From Sphingomonadales bacterium (GTDB lineage: Bacteria > Pseudomonadota > Alphaproteobacteria > Sphingomonadales > Sphingomonadaceae), in the NCBI GenBank assembly GCA_027489295.1, contig JAIYAA010000066.1, forward strand, positions 1 to 7,013: 7,013 bases of DNA. The letters run 5' to 3'. Shown here one piece after another: positions 1 through 5,922 of the stretch. Within the stretch, counting starts at the first letter, position 1. Each line of letters opens with the position of its first letter. The position numbers and the translations under genes are program-made. The notes below the pieces were generated by a model that saw only the letters and a program-made list of their open reading frames with translations, did no database searches and was not told the DNA's origin.

Positions 1-846
1 ATCAACGCCTCGGCCGGTGCCCGCGCCATCGCCACCGGGCGGCGCTGGATCGCCAGTGCCGGCACGATGCGCAAGACCCTGCTCTACGCGCGCGACCTGA
101 ACCTCACCGTCGTCGCCCATGCCGAGGACGGCGGGCTGGCGGACGGCACGGTCGCGACCGCCGGCGAGACCGCCGCACGCCTCGGCCTGCCGAGCGCGCC
201 GGTGATCGCCGAGGCGCTGGCCATCGCCCGCGACCTGATGCTGGCCGAGGAAACCGGCGCCAAGCTCCACTTCCGCCAGGTCACCACGGCGGCCGGCTTC
301 GACCTGATCCGCGCCGCCAAGCGCCGCGGCGTCCACGTCACCTGCGGCATCACGCCCGCGCACCTGCTGCTCTCGGACATTGCGATCAGCGATTTCCGCA
401 CCTTCGCCCGCCTCTCGCCGCCCTTGCGCGACGAGAGCGATCGCCAGGCGGCACTGGCAGCGGTGGCAGACGGCACGGTCGACGTGATCGCCTCCGGCCA
501 CGATCCGCGCGGTCCCGAGGCCAAGCGGCTGCCCTTCGCCGATGCCGAACCCGGCATGGCGGGTGCCGAGACTCTGTTGGCGCTCTCGCTCACGCTGGTC
601 CGCGACGGCAAGCTGGGCCTCGACAGGCTGTTTGCGCTGCTCGCCGCCAATCCGGCGAAGATCCTGGGGCTGGAAAGCGGTTCGCTCACGCCCGGCCTGC
701 CGGCCGATCTGATCGTCCTCGATCCGGAAACGCCCTGGGTGATCGATGCGCGCAAGATGAACGCGCGCGCCGGCAACACGCCGTTCGATCGCCTGCCCAC
801 GCAAGGGCGCGTGCTGCAGCTCTACAAGGGCGGCGCGCTGGTCTGA
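1..846 (+). CDS. pyrC: Dihydroorotase-like protein, probably non-catalytic PyrC' (PyrX); 5' end outside window
   Basis: The frame is open from base 1 and gives 281 residues, so the N-terminal part, including the usual metal-binding HxH, is missing. The rest follows class I dihydroorotases: HAED (bases 118-129), the VTCGITPAHLLL segment (337-372), LSPPLRDESDRQ, and a C-terminal NTPFDRLPTQGRV block ending in YKGGALV. Active enzymes convert carbamoyl-aspartate to dihydroorotate. Here two key positions look changed. The second His of the HxxH-V-S/T-T motif is Gln (277-279, in LHFRQVTT). The catalytic Asp of the TDHAPH motif is Gly (496-498, in ASGHDPRG). The TPxHL His is kept. As known for Pseudomonas pyrC', such proteins do not catalyse but support assembly of aspartate transcarbamoylase, so pyrB is expected just upstream. 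The family call is firm; loss of activity is inferred from motif alignment by eye. A shifted but working active site is the alternative. Confidence 0.9.
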   Translation: MNASAGARAIATGRRWIASAGTMRKTLLYARDLNLTVVAHAEDGGLADGTVATAGETAARLGLPSAPVIAEALAIARDLMLAEETGAKLHFRQVTTAAGFDLIRAAKRRGVHVTCGITPAHLLLSDIAISDFRTFARLSPPLRDESDRQAALAAVADGTVDVIASGHDPRGPEAKRLPFADAEPGMAGAETLLALSLTLVRDGKLGLDRLFALLAANPAKILGLESGSLTPGLPADLIVLDPETPWVIDARKMNARAGNTPFDRLPTQGRVLQLYKGGALV

Positions 847-850
847 GCGA

Positions 851-2119
851 TCAGCGCGCGGCGAGGCCGACGCGAGGGGCGGGCTTGTACCAGCTCGCCA
901 CAGCGTCGCCGGACGCCAGCCGGACGAAGCAGGTACCACCACCGGTCTTCACCGCGCGGCACAGTGCATCTGCATCGGTACGGGCAAAGCCGCCGACCGA
1001 CAGGCGATAGACCGCCGCGCCAGCGCTCGGTGCGGCAGACCCCTGCGGCTTGAGCCCGGTGAGCGCCGCGACACGGCCGCTCAGCTTCTGCCAGGCATCG
1101 CGGGCGACGCCCGCATTGGCGAACGCACCGAGCTGGACGACAAAGGGACCGGTCGCCACGCGAACGGGCGCAGGCTTTGCTGCAACCGGCTTGGCCGGCT
1201 TGGCCGCGACCTGCTTGGTCACAAGCGGCTTGGCCGGCCTGGCCGAGGCAACGCGCACCGGCGCGGGGCTGACCACCGCCGCCGGCTGCGATTCGAGTAG
1301 CGGTTCCGGCGTCAGCGCAGGCTCGGGGGCAGCGAGCGGTTCCGGCGCGGGTGCCGGCGCCATTGCGACGACCGCCGGCGGCCGCGCGAGTGCCAGCGCG
1401 ACCGGCTGCCCGCCATCCTGCACCGCGCGCACGCCGAGCAGCGCGGCTACCTGATCATAGGCGTTGGCAGGCCGGGCGAAGTTGGCCCATTGCATCAGCC
1501 GAGCATTGAGCTGATCGGGCGCGACATCCATCGCCGCGACCGCCTTGGCCTCGCCCCAGCGGCCCGCCAGCGCGAGCGCGAGCGCGAGGTTCTGCCGGGT
1601 GCGCGCCGTGGCATCCGGTGCGCGCACGGCGGGGCCGAGGATCTCGACGGCCCCGCCCGGATCGCCCGCAAGCGCGATCGCGAGCCCGCGATCGGTCGCG
1701 GGGATCTGCGCCTGATGGGTTTCGAGCAGCGTGCGGGCGGCGGCCCAGTCGCCGCTGCCGATGCTGGCAAGCGCGAGGTTCAGCGCCACCCGGCCATTCT
1801 CGGGATCTAGCGCGAGCGCGTCGCGCAGCGCCTGGGTGGCGGCGGTAAAGCGGCCGGAGAGCAAATAAGCCTGGCCCAGCAGCGCGCGATACGCGCCGCG
1901 CTGGGGATCGTTGGCCACCGCCTGCTCCGCATGGGCGACGGCCACTTCCGCCTTGCGCGCCGCGAGCGCCTTCTGCGCCGCGCGGGCTTCGTGCGCGGCC
2001 GTTTGTGCGTTCGGCGCCGCGGTGGCGAAGGCGGCGCCGTGCACCACCATGCCGGTCGCGGCAGCACTGCCGAGCGCCAGCAGCGCCGCGCCGATCGAAA
2101 CCAGTGTCCGCGACTTCAT
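851..2119 (-). CDS. Exported TPR and SPOR domain protein
   Basis: The product is 422 residues from the chosen Met. Residues 1 to about 32 form a signal peptide: MKSR, a hydrophobic Ala/Leu/Gly stretch, then a likely cut near AAFA-TAAP. Residues about 42-226 are Ala-rich helical repeats of TPR type (for example GQAYLLSGRF, ALALDPENGRVALNLALA). Residues about 246-323 are a Pro/Ala/Lys-rich linker, probably disordered, with repeated KPAKPVAAKPA-like units. Residues about 324-401 are a SPOR domain (GPFVVQLGAFAN, then YRLSVGGFA) with Cys387 and Cys397. SPOR domains bind denuded septal peptidoglycan, so a periplasmic role at the division site is likely. Three ATGs lie close together, at 2131, 2125 and 2119. 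The last has GAGGA five bases upstream and gives the cleanest signal peptide. The first would overlap the upstream stop as ATGA, so coupling to that gene is likely either way. The gene is last in the parA operon. Domain calls are firm; the cellular role is inferred. Confidence 0.87.
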   Translation of the reverse strand: MKSRTLVSIGAALLALGSAAATGMVVHGAAFATAAPNAQTAAHEARAAQKALAARKAEVAVAHAEQAVANDPQRGAYRALLGQAYLLSGRFTAATQALRDALALDPENGRVALNLALASIGSGDWAAARTLLETHQAQIPATDRGLAIALAGDPGGAVEILGPAVRAPDATARTRQNLALALALAGRWGEAKAVAAMDVAPDQLNARLMQWANFARPANAYDQVAALLGVRAVQDGGQPVALALARPPAVVAMAPAPAPEPLAAPEPALTPEPLLESQPAAVVSPAPVRVASARPAKPLVTKQVAAKPAKPVAAKPAPVRVATGPFVVQLGAFANAGVARDAWQKLSGRVAALTGLKPQGSAAPSAGAAVYRLSVGGFARTDADALCRAVKTGGGTCFVRLASGDAVASWYKPAPRVGLAAR

Positions 2120-2127
2120 ATGCATCC

Positions 2128-2448
2128 TCATCCCTCGCCCACGCCGAGCCGGCGTGCGAGCGGTTCCAGCTCGGCCATGTCGGCCAGCATCGTGTCGATC
2201 GCGTCGGTCACCAGCTGCTGCGCCGATCGTCCGGTGACCGCGGCGGCCAGCCGCAGCCGCAACCGGCGATCGGCATCGAGCCGCAGGGTGAACGCCGCCT
2301 TGTCCTTGGTCGCGCGGTCGGCGCGCACGCGCTGCAGCGCCAGCGCGTCCGAGATCTCCGCAGCCGGCAGCGGCGTGCGTGCGAGCCCCTTGCGGGCGAG
2401 CAGCCCCGCGCTCAGCGCAGCAACCGGCTTGGGCGCCATGTCCACCAT
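2128..2448 (-). CDS. Small ribbon-helix-helix protein, ParA partner candidate
   Basis: The product is 106 residues, between parA and the SPOR gene. Its ATG lies two bases after the parA stop, and its TGA overlaps the first possible ATG of the SPOR gene, so the three genes look translationally linked. A second ATG at 2439 (MAPKPVA) is an alternative start; neither has a strong ribosome binding site. Residues about 51-92 look like a ribbon-helix-helix fold: strand AAFTLRLD, helix RRLRLRLAAAVTG, then helix SAQQLVTDAIDTMLADM. Such proteins bind DNA as dimers through the strand. The N-terminus (PVAALSAGLLARKGLARTP) is basic and probably flexible. In ParA systems with RHH partners (ParG, omega), a basic N-terminal arm stimulates the ATPase, so this could be the DNA-binding partner or an autoregulator. 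The same frame stays open upstream across parA to 3207, but only this part looks like protein. The fold is recognised from sequence pattern; the function is inferred. Confidence 0.8.
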   Translation of the reverse strand: MVDMAPKPVAALSAGLLARKGLARTPLPAAEISDALALQRVRADRATKDKAAFTLRLDADRRLRLRLAAAVTGRSAQQLVTDAIDTMLADMAELEPLARRLGVGEG

Positions 2449-2450
2449 GA

Positions 2451-3164
2451 TCAGGGCATCACCCGGCGACCAAAGCCGCCCGCCGGCCGGGCGCCCGCAA
2501 AGGACGCGGCGGCTGCCGGTGCCGCGAACACCGTGCGGCGGAAATTCTTCTCGAGCCGGTCCGAGACGTAGCGCCACAGACTCTCGACCTCGGCGGCCGA
2601 CTTGCTGCCGGCATCGACCTCCATCACCGTCCGGCCGTCGATCATCGATGCGGCGAAATCGGTGCGGTGGTGGAGCATCATCGGCGCGACGGTGCCATGC
2701 TGCGACAGCGCCAGCGCCGCTTCCGTAGTGATCCGCGCATTCTGGGTGGCGGCGTTGACCACGAACAGCAGCGGCTTGTGGGCCCGCTCGCACAGTTCGA
2801 CCGTCGCCCCCACCGCGCGCAGATCGTGCGGGCTGGGCCGCGTGGGGATCACGATCAGTTCGGCGACCTGGATGACGGTGAGGATCGCCTGGGTGATCGC
2901 CGGCGGCGTATCGATCACCACCAGCTTGAAGCCCTGCTGGCGCAGCGTCTCGATATCGGCGGCCAGCCGCGCAACGGTCGTCTGGGCCAGTGCCGGCAGT
3001 TCCGCCTCGCGCTCGTTCCACCAGTCGGTGAGCGAGCCCTGCGGATCGAGGTCGATCATCGCCACCGGGCCGGCGCCGCTCCGCTGCGCCTGCACCGCCA
3101 GATGGCCGGACAAGGTCGTCTTGCCCGATCCCCCTTTTTGCGAAGCCAGCGCCAGGACGCGCAT
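2451..3164 (-). CDS. ParA/MinD-family ATPase
   Basis: The product is 237 residues. It starts with MRVLALASQKGGSGKTT, the deviant Walker A box of ParA ATPases with signature Lys10 and P-loop Lys15. The switch segment MIDLDPQGS (residues 36-44) and a Walker B-type LVVIDTPPA (81-89) follow, and VIPTRPSPHDLRAVG (about 105-119) is also typical. ParA proteins dimerise on ATP, bind DNA or membrane non-specifically, and position DNA or protein cargo. KGGSGKTT and the absence of a ParB gene argue against the chromosomal segregation ParA, so this is better seen as an orphan ParA. The C-terminus (from about 212) is Ala/Gly-rich and looks unstructured. The start at 3164 is chosen because AGAGG sits four bases upstream and because family members begin just before the P-loop. 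A GTG at 3182 is the alternative. It is first in an operon with the RHH and TPR-SPOR genes, which suggests it works with them. Confidence 0.9.
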   Translation of the reverse strand: MRVLALASQKGGSGKTTLSGHLAVQAQRSGAGPVAMIDLDPQGSLTDWWNEREAELPALAQTTVARLAADIETLRQQGFKLVVIDTPPAITQAILTVIQVAELIVIPTRPSPHDLRAVGATVELCERAHKPLLFVVNAATQNARITTEAALALSQHGTVAPMMLHHRTDFAASMIDGRTVMEVDAGSKSAAEVESLWRYVSDRLEKNFRRTVFAAPAAAASFAGARPAGGFGRRVMP

Positions 3165-3301
3165 CAATCCTCTCGAAATCACCGGAATGTGAAGGAACAG
3201 GTGCCACGGTTGCGGATAAGATCGGGTTAACGCAGCCCGCCTAAGTCGCTAAGTCCTTGGCGCCGACGCATTCGGCATCAGATCATGGGGAAACTTCGCG
3301 C
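3165..3301. promoter_or_regulatory. Divergent promoter region between parA operon and sel1-SPOR/mipA operon
   Basis: These 137 bases separate two oppositely transcribed operons, so both promoters should lie here. I find no convincing sigma-70 -35/-10 pair on either strand. The best plus-strand candidate, TTAACG at 3227-3232 with TAAGTC 17 bases on, is weak in the -10. The ribosome binding site for parA is AGAGG (reverse of 3169-3173) and for the plus gene GGGGA (3287-3291). The region contains a tandem 7-base repeat, listed separately. Existence of promoters here is inferred from gene arrangement. Confidence 0.6.
3241..3255. repeat. Tandem CTAAGTC repeat, possible operator
   Basis: Two identical 7-base copies, CTAAGTC at 3241-3247 and 3249-3255, are separated by one base. 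They lie about 77 bases upstream of the parA start and 47 upstream of the divergent start. RHH regulators often bind short tandem direct repeats with a period near 7-8 bases, and an RHH gene is in the adjoining operon. With only two copies, chance cannot be excluded. Confidence 0.4.
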
Positions 3302-4231
3302 ATGCGCACATCTGCCGCCCTTCTGCTCTTGGCCCTGCTTGGCGCGCCGCGGATCGGCCATGCCCAGGATGCTGCCGTGAAGGCTGGGGTGGAAGCCTAT
3401 AACCGGCAGGATTTCGCCGAGGCGATGCGGCACTGGCGCGCGGCGGCGGCCAAGGGCGATCCCGACGCGCAGTATAATCTGGGCCAGATCTACAAGCTCG
3501 GCCGCGGCGTGCCGGTCGATCTGGCCGCGGCGGAGAACTGGTACCGCCTCGCGGCCCAGCAGGGGCACGAGCTCGCCCAGGCCAATTACGGCATGGTGCT
3601 GTTCGAGAACGGCAAGCGCGAGGCCGCGGTGCCGTGGCTGGAGCGGGCCGTCGGCCATGGCGAGCCGCGCGCGCAATATCTGCTGGGCGTGATGCTGTTC
3701 AACGGGGACGGCGTCGCGAAAAACTGGGTGCGCGCCTATGCGCTGATGCTGCGCGCCTCCGCCGGCGGCCTGGACGCCGCCACCCGCACGCTGGGGCAGA
3801 TGGACCAGTATATCCCGCTCGCCGATCGCCAGGCCGGCAAGGCGCTGGCCGTCCGGTACGAGAAGGACGAGCGCGCGGCCGCCCCCACCAGTGGCGTCCC
3901 GGCGCGCGGGCCGGCGCTCAGTGCCGATACCAGCGTCGTGTCCGCTCAAACGGCCCCTGCCCGCGCCCCCCGCCCGGCGCGCGCCGTCCCGGCCAAGCCG
4001 CCCGCGGCGTCCGCCGCCGCCGGACCGTGGCGCGTCCAGCTGGGTGCCTTCGCCACCCCGGGCAATGCGGAGAAGCTGTGGGGCCAGGTCCGGGGCCGCT
4101 TCCCCGGCCGCCAGCCCTTCTATCCGAAGTCCGGCGCGCTGACGCGACTGCTGGTCGGCCCCTTCGCCACCAGGGCGGAGGCCGAAAAAGCCTGTGGCGC
4201 GGTAAAGCCCTGCGTGGCAGTGCAGCGCTAG
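3302..4231 (+). CDS. Exported Sel1-repeat and SPOR domain protein
   Basis: The product is 309 residues. The signal peptide MRTSAALLLLALLGAPRIGHA is cut after about residue 21. Residues about 25-168 carry Sel1-like repeats (related to TPR): DPDAQYNLGQIYKLGRGVPVD, LAAAENWYRLAAQQG, PRAQYLLGVMLFNGDGVAKN, WVRAYALMLRAS. A Pro/Ala-rich linker spans about 192-240. A SPOR domain runs from 241 to the end (GPWRVQLGAFAT, LLVGPFATRAEAEKACGAVKPC) with Cys298 and Cys304. It should be periplasmic, binding septal glycan through SPOR and protein partners through Sel1 repeats. The ATG at 3302 is chosen because it begins the signal peptide and has GGGGA ten bases upstream; an in-frame TTG at 3257 would only add a polar extension before it. 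It is 13 bases upstream of the mipA-like gene, so one operon. Its SPOR domain resembles that of the divergent gene at 851-2119. Domain calls are firm; the partners are unknown. Confidence 0.88.
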   Translation: MRTSAALLLLALLGAPRIGHAQDAAVKAGVEAYNRQDFAEAMRHWRAAAAKGDPDAQYNLGQIYKLGRGVPVDLAAAENWYRLAAQQGHELAQANYGMVLFENGKREAAVPWLERAVGHGEPRAQYLLGVMLFNGDGVAKNWVRAYALMLRASAGGLDAATRTLGQMDQYIPLADRQAGKALAVRYEKDERAAAPTSGVPARGPALSADTSVVSAQTAPARAPRPARAVPAKPPAASAAAGPWRVQLGAFATPGNAEKLWGQVRGRFPGRQPFYPKSGALTRLLVGPFATRAEAEKACGAVKPCVAVQR

Positions 4232-4244
4232 AGGGAGACAGTCG

Positions 4245-5039
4245 ATGCAACGCGTAGCTCTAGCCGCGGGCGCCATGCTCGCCCTTGCCCTGCCCGCCCA
4301 TGCGCAATCCGGGGATGACGGGGATGGTCCGCGCCGCTATCGCGTGGCCATCGGCGCACAGGCGGTACCCAGCTATCCCGGCGCCGATCACAACGCCGTG
4401 CGGCCGCTATTCGATGTCGTCAGCGCGCGGGGCGCCGCCCAGTTCGAGTATGAAGCGGCCGACGAGAGCCCCAACATCACGCTGTACAATCACGATGGCC
4501 TCGAGGCAGGCATCGCGATCGGCCTTCAGAGCGCCCGCACCGCCAAGCGCGCCGGCGCAGACCTCACCAAGGTCGGCTTCACCGTCGAGCCGGGCGTGTT
4601 CGCCGGCTATTACCTGACGCCGCAGGTTCGGGCCTATGCCGACCTGCGCAAGGGGGTGAACGGGCATGAGGGCGTGGTGAGCATGCTCGCGCTCGACTAT
4701 GTCCAGCGCGACGGCGATCGCTGGCTGGTCGCGGTCGGCCCGCGGGTGAACCTGTCCGACGCGCGCTATCGCCGCGCCTATTTCGGCGTCAGCCAGCGCG
4801 ACGCGACGGCGGCGAGCATCCCGGTCTACCGGGTGGGCGGCAATGTCGTGCACAGCATCGGCCTCACCGCGACGGGGCTGCGCCAGCTGACGACCCGCTG
4901 GGGCCTCTATGGCTATCTCGGCTATGACCGGCTGACCGGGGATGCCGCCCGCTCGCCGATCACCCAGCGGCTGGGATCGAAGAACCAGCTCTCCGGCGGC
5001 CTCGCGCTCAGCTACACCTTCGGACGCGGCGTGCGCTAA
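4245..5039 (+). CDS. MipA/OmpV-family outer-membrane protein
   Basis: The product is 264 residues with a clear signal peptide (MQRVALAAGAMLALALPAHA, cut before QSGDD). The mature part looks like a beta barrel, with alternating patterns such as RYRVAIGAQAVPSYPGADHN near the start, VEPGVFAGYYLTPQVRAYADLR in the middle and LSGGLALSYTFGRGVR at the end. The PxYPGAD segment and overall length fit MipA/OmpV proteins. In E. coli MipA links the lytic transglycosylase MltA to PBP1B, while other members affect porin content or antibiotic entry, so the role here is open. The start is well supported: GAGGGAG at 4231-4237, overlapping the stop of the preceding gene, lies seven bases upstream. Being co-transcribed with a SPOR protein fits a cell-envelope job. 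The stop is 4 bases from the convergent serB stop. The family call is fairly sure; a specific symbol is not justified. Confidence 0.85.
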   Translation: MQRVALAAGAMLALALPAHAQSGDDGDGPRRYRVAIGAQAVPSYPGADHNAVRPLFDVVSARGAAQFEYEAADESPNITLYNHDGLEAGIAIGLQSARTAKRAGADLTKVGFTVEPGVFAGYYLTPQVRAYADLRKGVNGHEGVVSMLALDYVQRDGDRWLVAVGPRVNLSDARYRRAYFGVSQRDATAASIPVYRVGGNVVHSIGLTATGLRQLTTRWGLYGYLGYDRLTGDAARSPITQRLGSKNQLSGGLALSYTFGRGVR

Positions 5040-5043
5040 GTCT

Positions 5044-5922
5044 TCAGGCGGTGACCCAATCGGCGCGTGCGATGCCCTGGGCATAGAGCAGCGCCGTCAG
5101 GTCGCCATGATCGATGCGGGCGCCGGCGGCGGCCGCGACGATCGGCTTGGCGTGATAGGCGACGCCCAGCCCCGCCTTGCGGATCATCGCCAGGTCGTTA
5201 GCGCCGTCGCCCACCGCCATGGTCTGCTCCGGCGCGAGACCCAGTTCCGCCATCGCGCCGAGCAGCGTGGTTTCCTTGGTACTGCTGTCGACGATCGGCT
5301 TGGTGACGGTGCCGGTGAGCTTGCCGTCCGCGATCTCCAGCACGTTGGCGATGCGGCGATCGAAGCCGATGCGGGTGCCGACCGGCTCGGCGAAGCGCGT
5401 GAAGCCGCCCGAGACGAGGATCGTGTGCGCACCCCGCGCGCGCATCGTCTGCACCAGCGCCTCGGCGCCGGGCATCAACCGCACGCGCTCTTCGAGGCAC
5501 TGGTCGATCGCCGTCTCGGCCAGGCCCTCGAGAAGCGCCACGCGCGCATCGAGCGCCTCGGCAAAGTCCAGCTCGCCGCGCATCGCCCGCTCGGTCACCT
5601 CGGCGATCTGCGGCTTGATGCCGGCATAGTCGGCCAGCTCGTCGATGCATTCGACGGTGATCATCGTCGAGTCCATGTCGGCGACGAGCAGCTTCCTCTC
5701 GCGGTGTGCCTCCACCTGCACGATCACATCGGCGCCCGCGATCGCGCCTTCCAGCGCGGTGCGTGCCGCATCGGGCCGGGCATCGAAGGGAAGGTCCGCC
5801 GCGATGCCCTCGTCGAGCCAGCGCCAACGGCCGGGTGCGCACCCTGCTGCCTTCAGGCGATCGGCGGCCGCGTCGAGCTGCCCTGACGAAAGACCTTCTG
5901 CTATCAGCGTCGCAATGAACAT
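5044..5922 (-). CDS. serB: Phosphoserine phosphatase SerB
   Basis: The product is 292 residues and cytoplasmic. It removes phosphate from L-phosphoserine in the last step of serine synthesis. It is a HAD-superfamily enzyme with all motifs visible: ADMDST at residues 81-86 (nucleophile Asp82, acid/base Asp84), SGGF at 171-174, Lys216 in SSTKE, and GDGAND at 238-243 for Mg2+ binding. ECIDELAD (91-98) is the family cap-domain signature. Residues 1-75 are the ACT-like N-terminal region, and the length is normal for proteobacterial SerB. The ATG at 5922 is preferred over an upstream extension to 6030 because AGGGG sits five bases before it and because the extension would run through the coding start of miaA. 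The gene is divergent from miaA, sharing its first bases, and converges on the mipA-like gene. It appears to be a single-gene transcription unit. Confidence 0.95.
   Translation of the reverse strand: MFIATLIAEGLSSGQLDAAADRLKAAGCAPGRWRWLDEGIAADLPFDARPDAARTALEGAIAGADVIVQVEAHRERKLLVADMDSTMITVECIDELADYAGIKPQIAEVTERAMRGELDFAEALDARVALLEGLAETAIDQCLEERVRLMPGAEALVQTMRARGAHTILVSGGFTRFAEPVGTRIGFDRRIANVLEIADGKLTGTVTKPIVDSSTKETTLLGAMAELGLAPEQTMAVGDGANDLAMIRKAGLGVAYHAKPIVAAAAGARIDHGDLTALLYAQGIARADWVTA
5899..5907 (+). promoter_or_regulatory. Candidate extended -10 for miaA
   Basis: TGCTATCAG (5899-5907) matches the TGn-TATnnn form of an extended -10 element and lies inside the serB coding region. Its expected transcription start, about 6-8 bases downstream, falls on or next to the A of the miaA ATG at 5915. 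No good -35 is seen at the usual spacing. The call rests on pattern only. Confidence 0.35.

Noticed and set aside
84..800. Long open frame on the minus strand opposite pyrC'
   Set aside because: It is a mirror of the G/C-rich real frame: Ser/Arg/Ala-rich, no recognisable domain, and the plus frame has clear dihydroorotase motifs.
1141..1380. Repetitive G/C-rich stretch in the SPOR gene as a DNA repeat or CRISPR-like element
   Set aside because: The periodicity follows the Pro/Ala/Lys-rich protein linker; there are no identical spaced repeat units.
1931..2728. Long plus-strand open frame across the SPOR, RHH and ParA genes
   Set aside because: It crosses three real minus-strand genes, is Arg/Ser/Pro-rich with no fold pattern, and has no ribosome binding site.
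2449..3207. Upstream extension of the RHH frame as part of a 359-residue protein
   Set aside because: This part is read out of frame with parA, which has intact Walker motifs; the translation is Gly/Arg/Asp-rich with no recognisable domain.
3278..4276. 332-codon minus-strand frame opposite the Sel1-SPOR gene
   Set aside because: It is antisense to a gene with signal peptide, Sel1 and SPOR motifs; the composition is typical of G/C-rich shadow frames.
4942..5886. 314-codon plus-strand frame opposite serB, and a minus-strand frame at 4407-5084 opposite the mipA-like gene
   Set aside because: Both overlap genes with complete family motifs and carry His/Arg/Asp-rich sequence without domain features.
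5645..5914. N-terminal extension of miaA from 5645
   Set aside because: It runs antisense through serB, and MiaA proteins start just before the P-loop, as from 5915.
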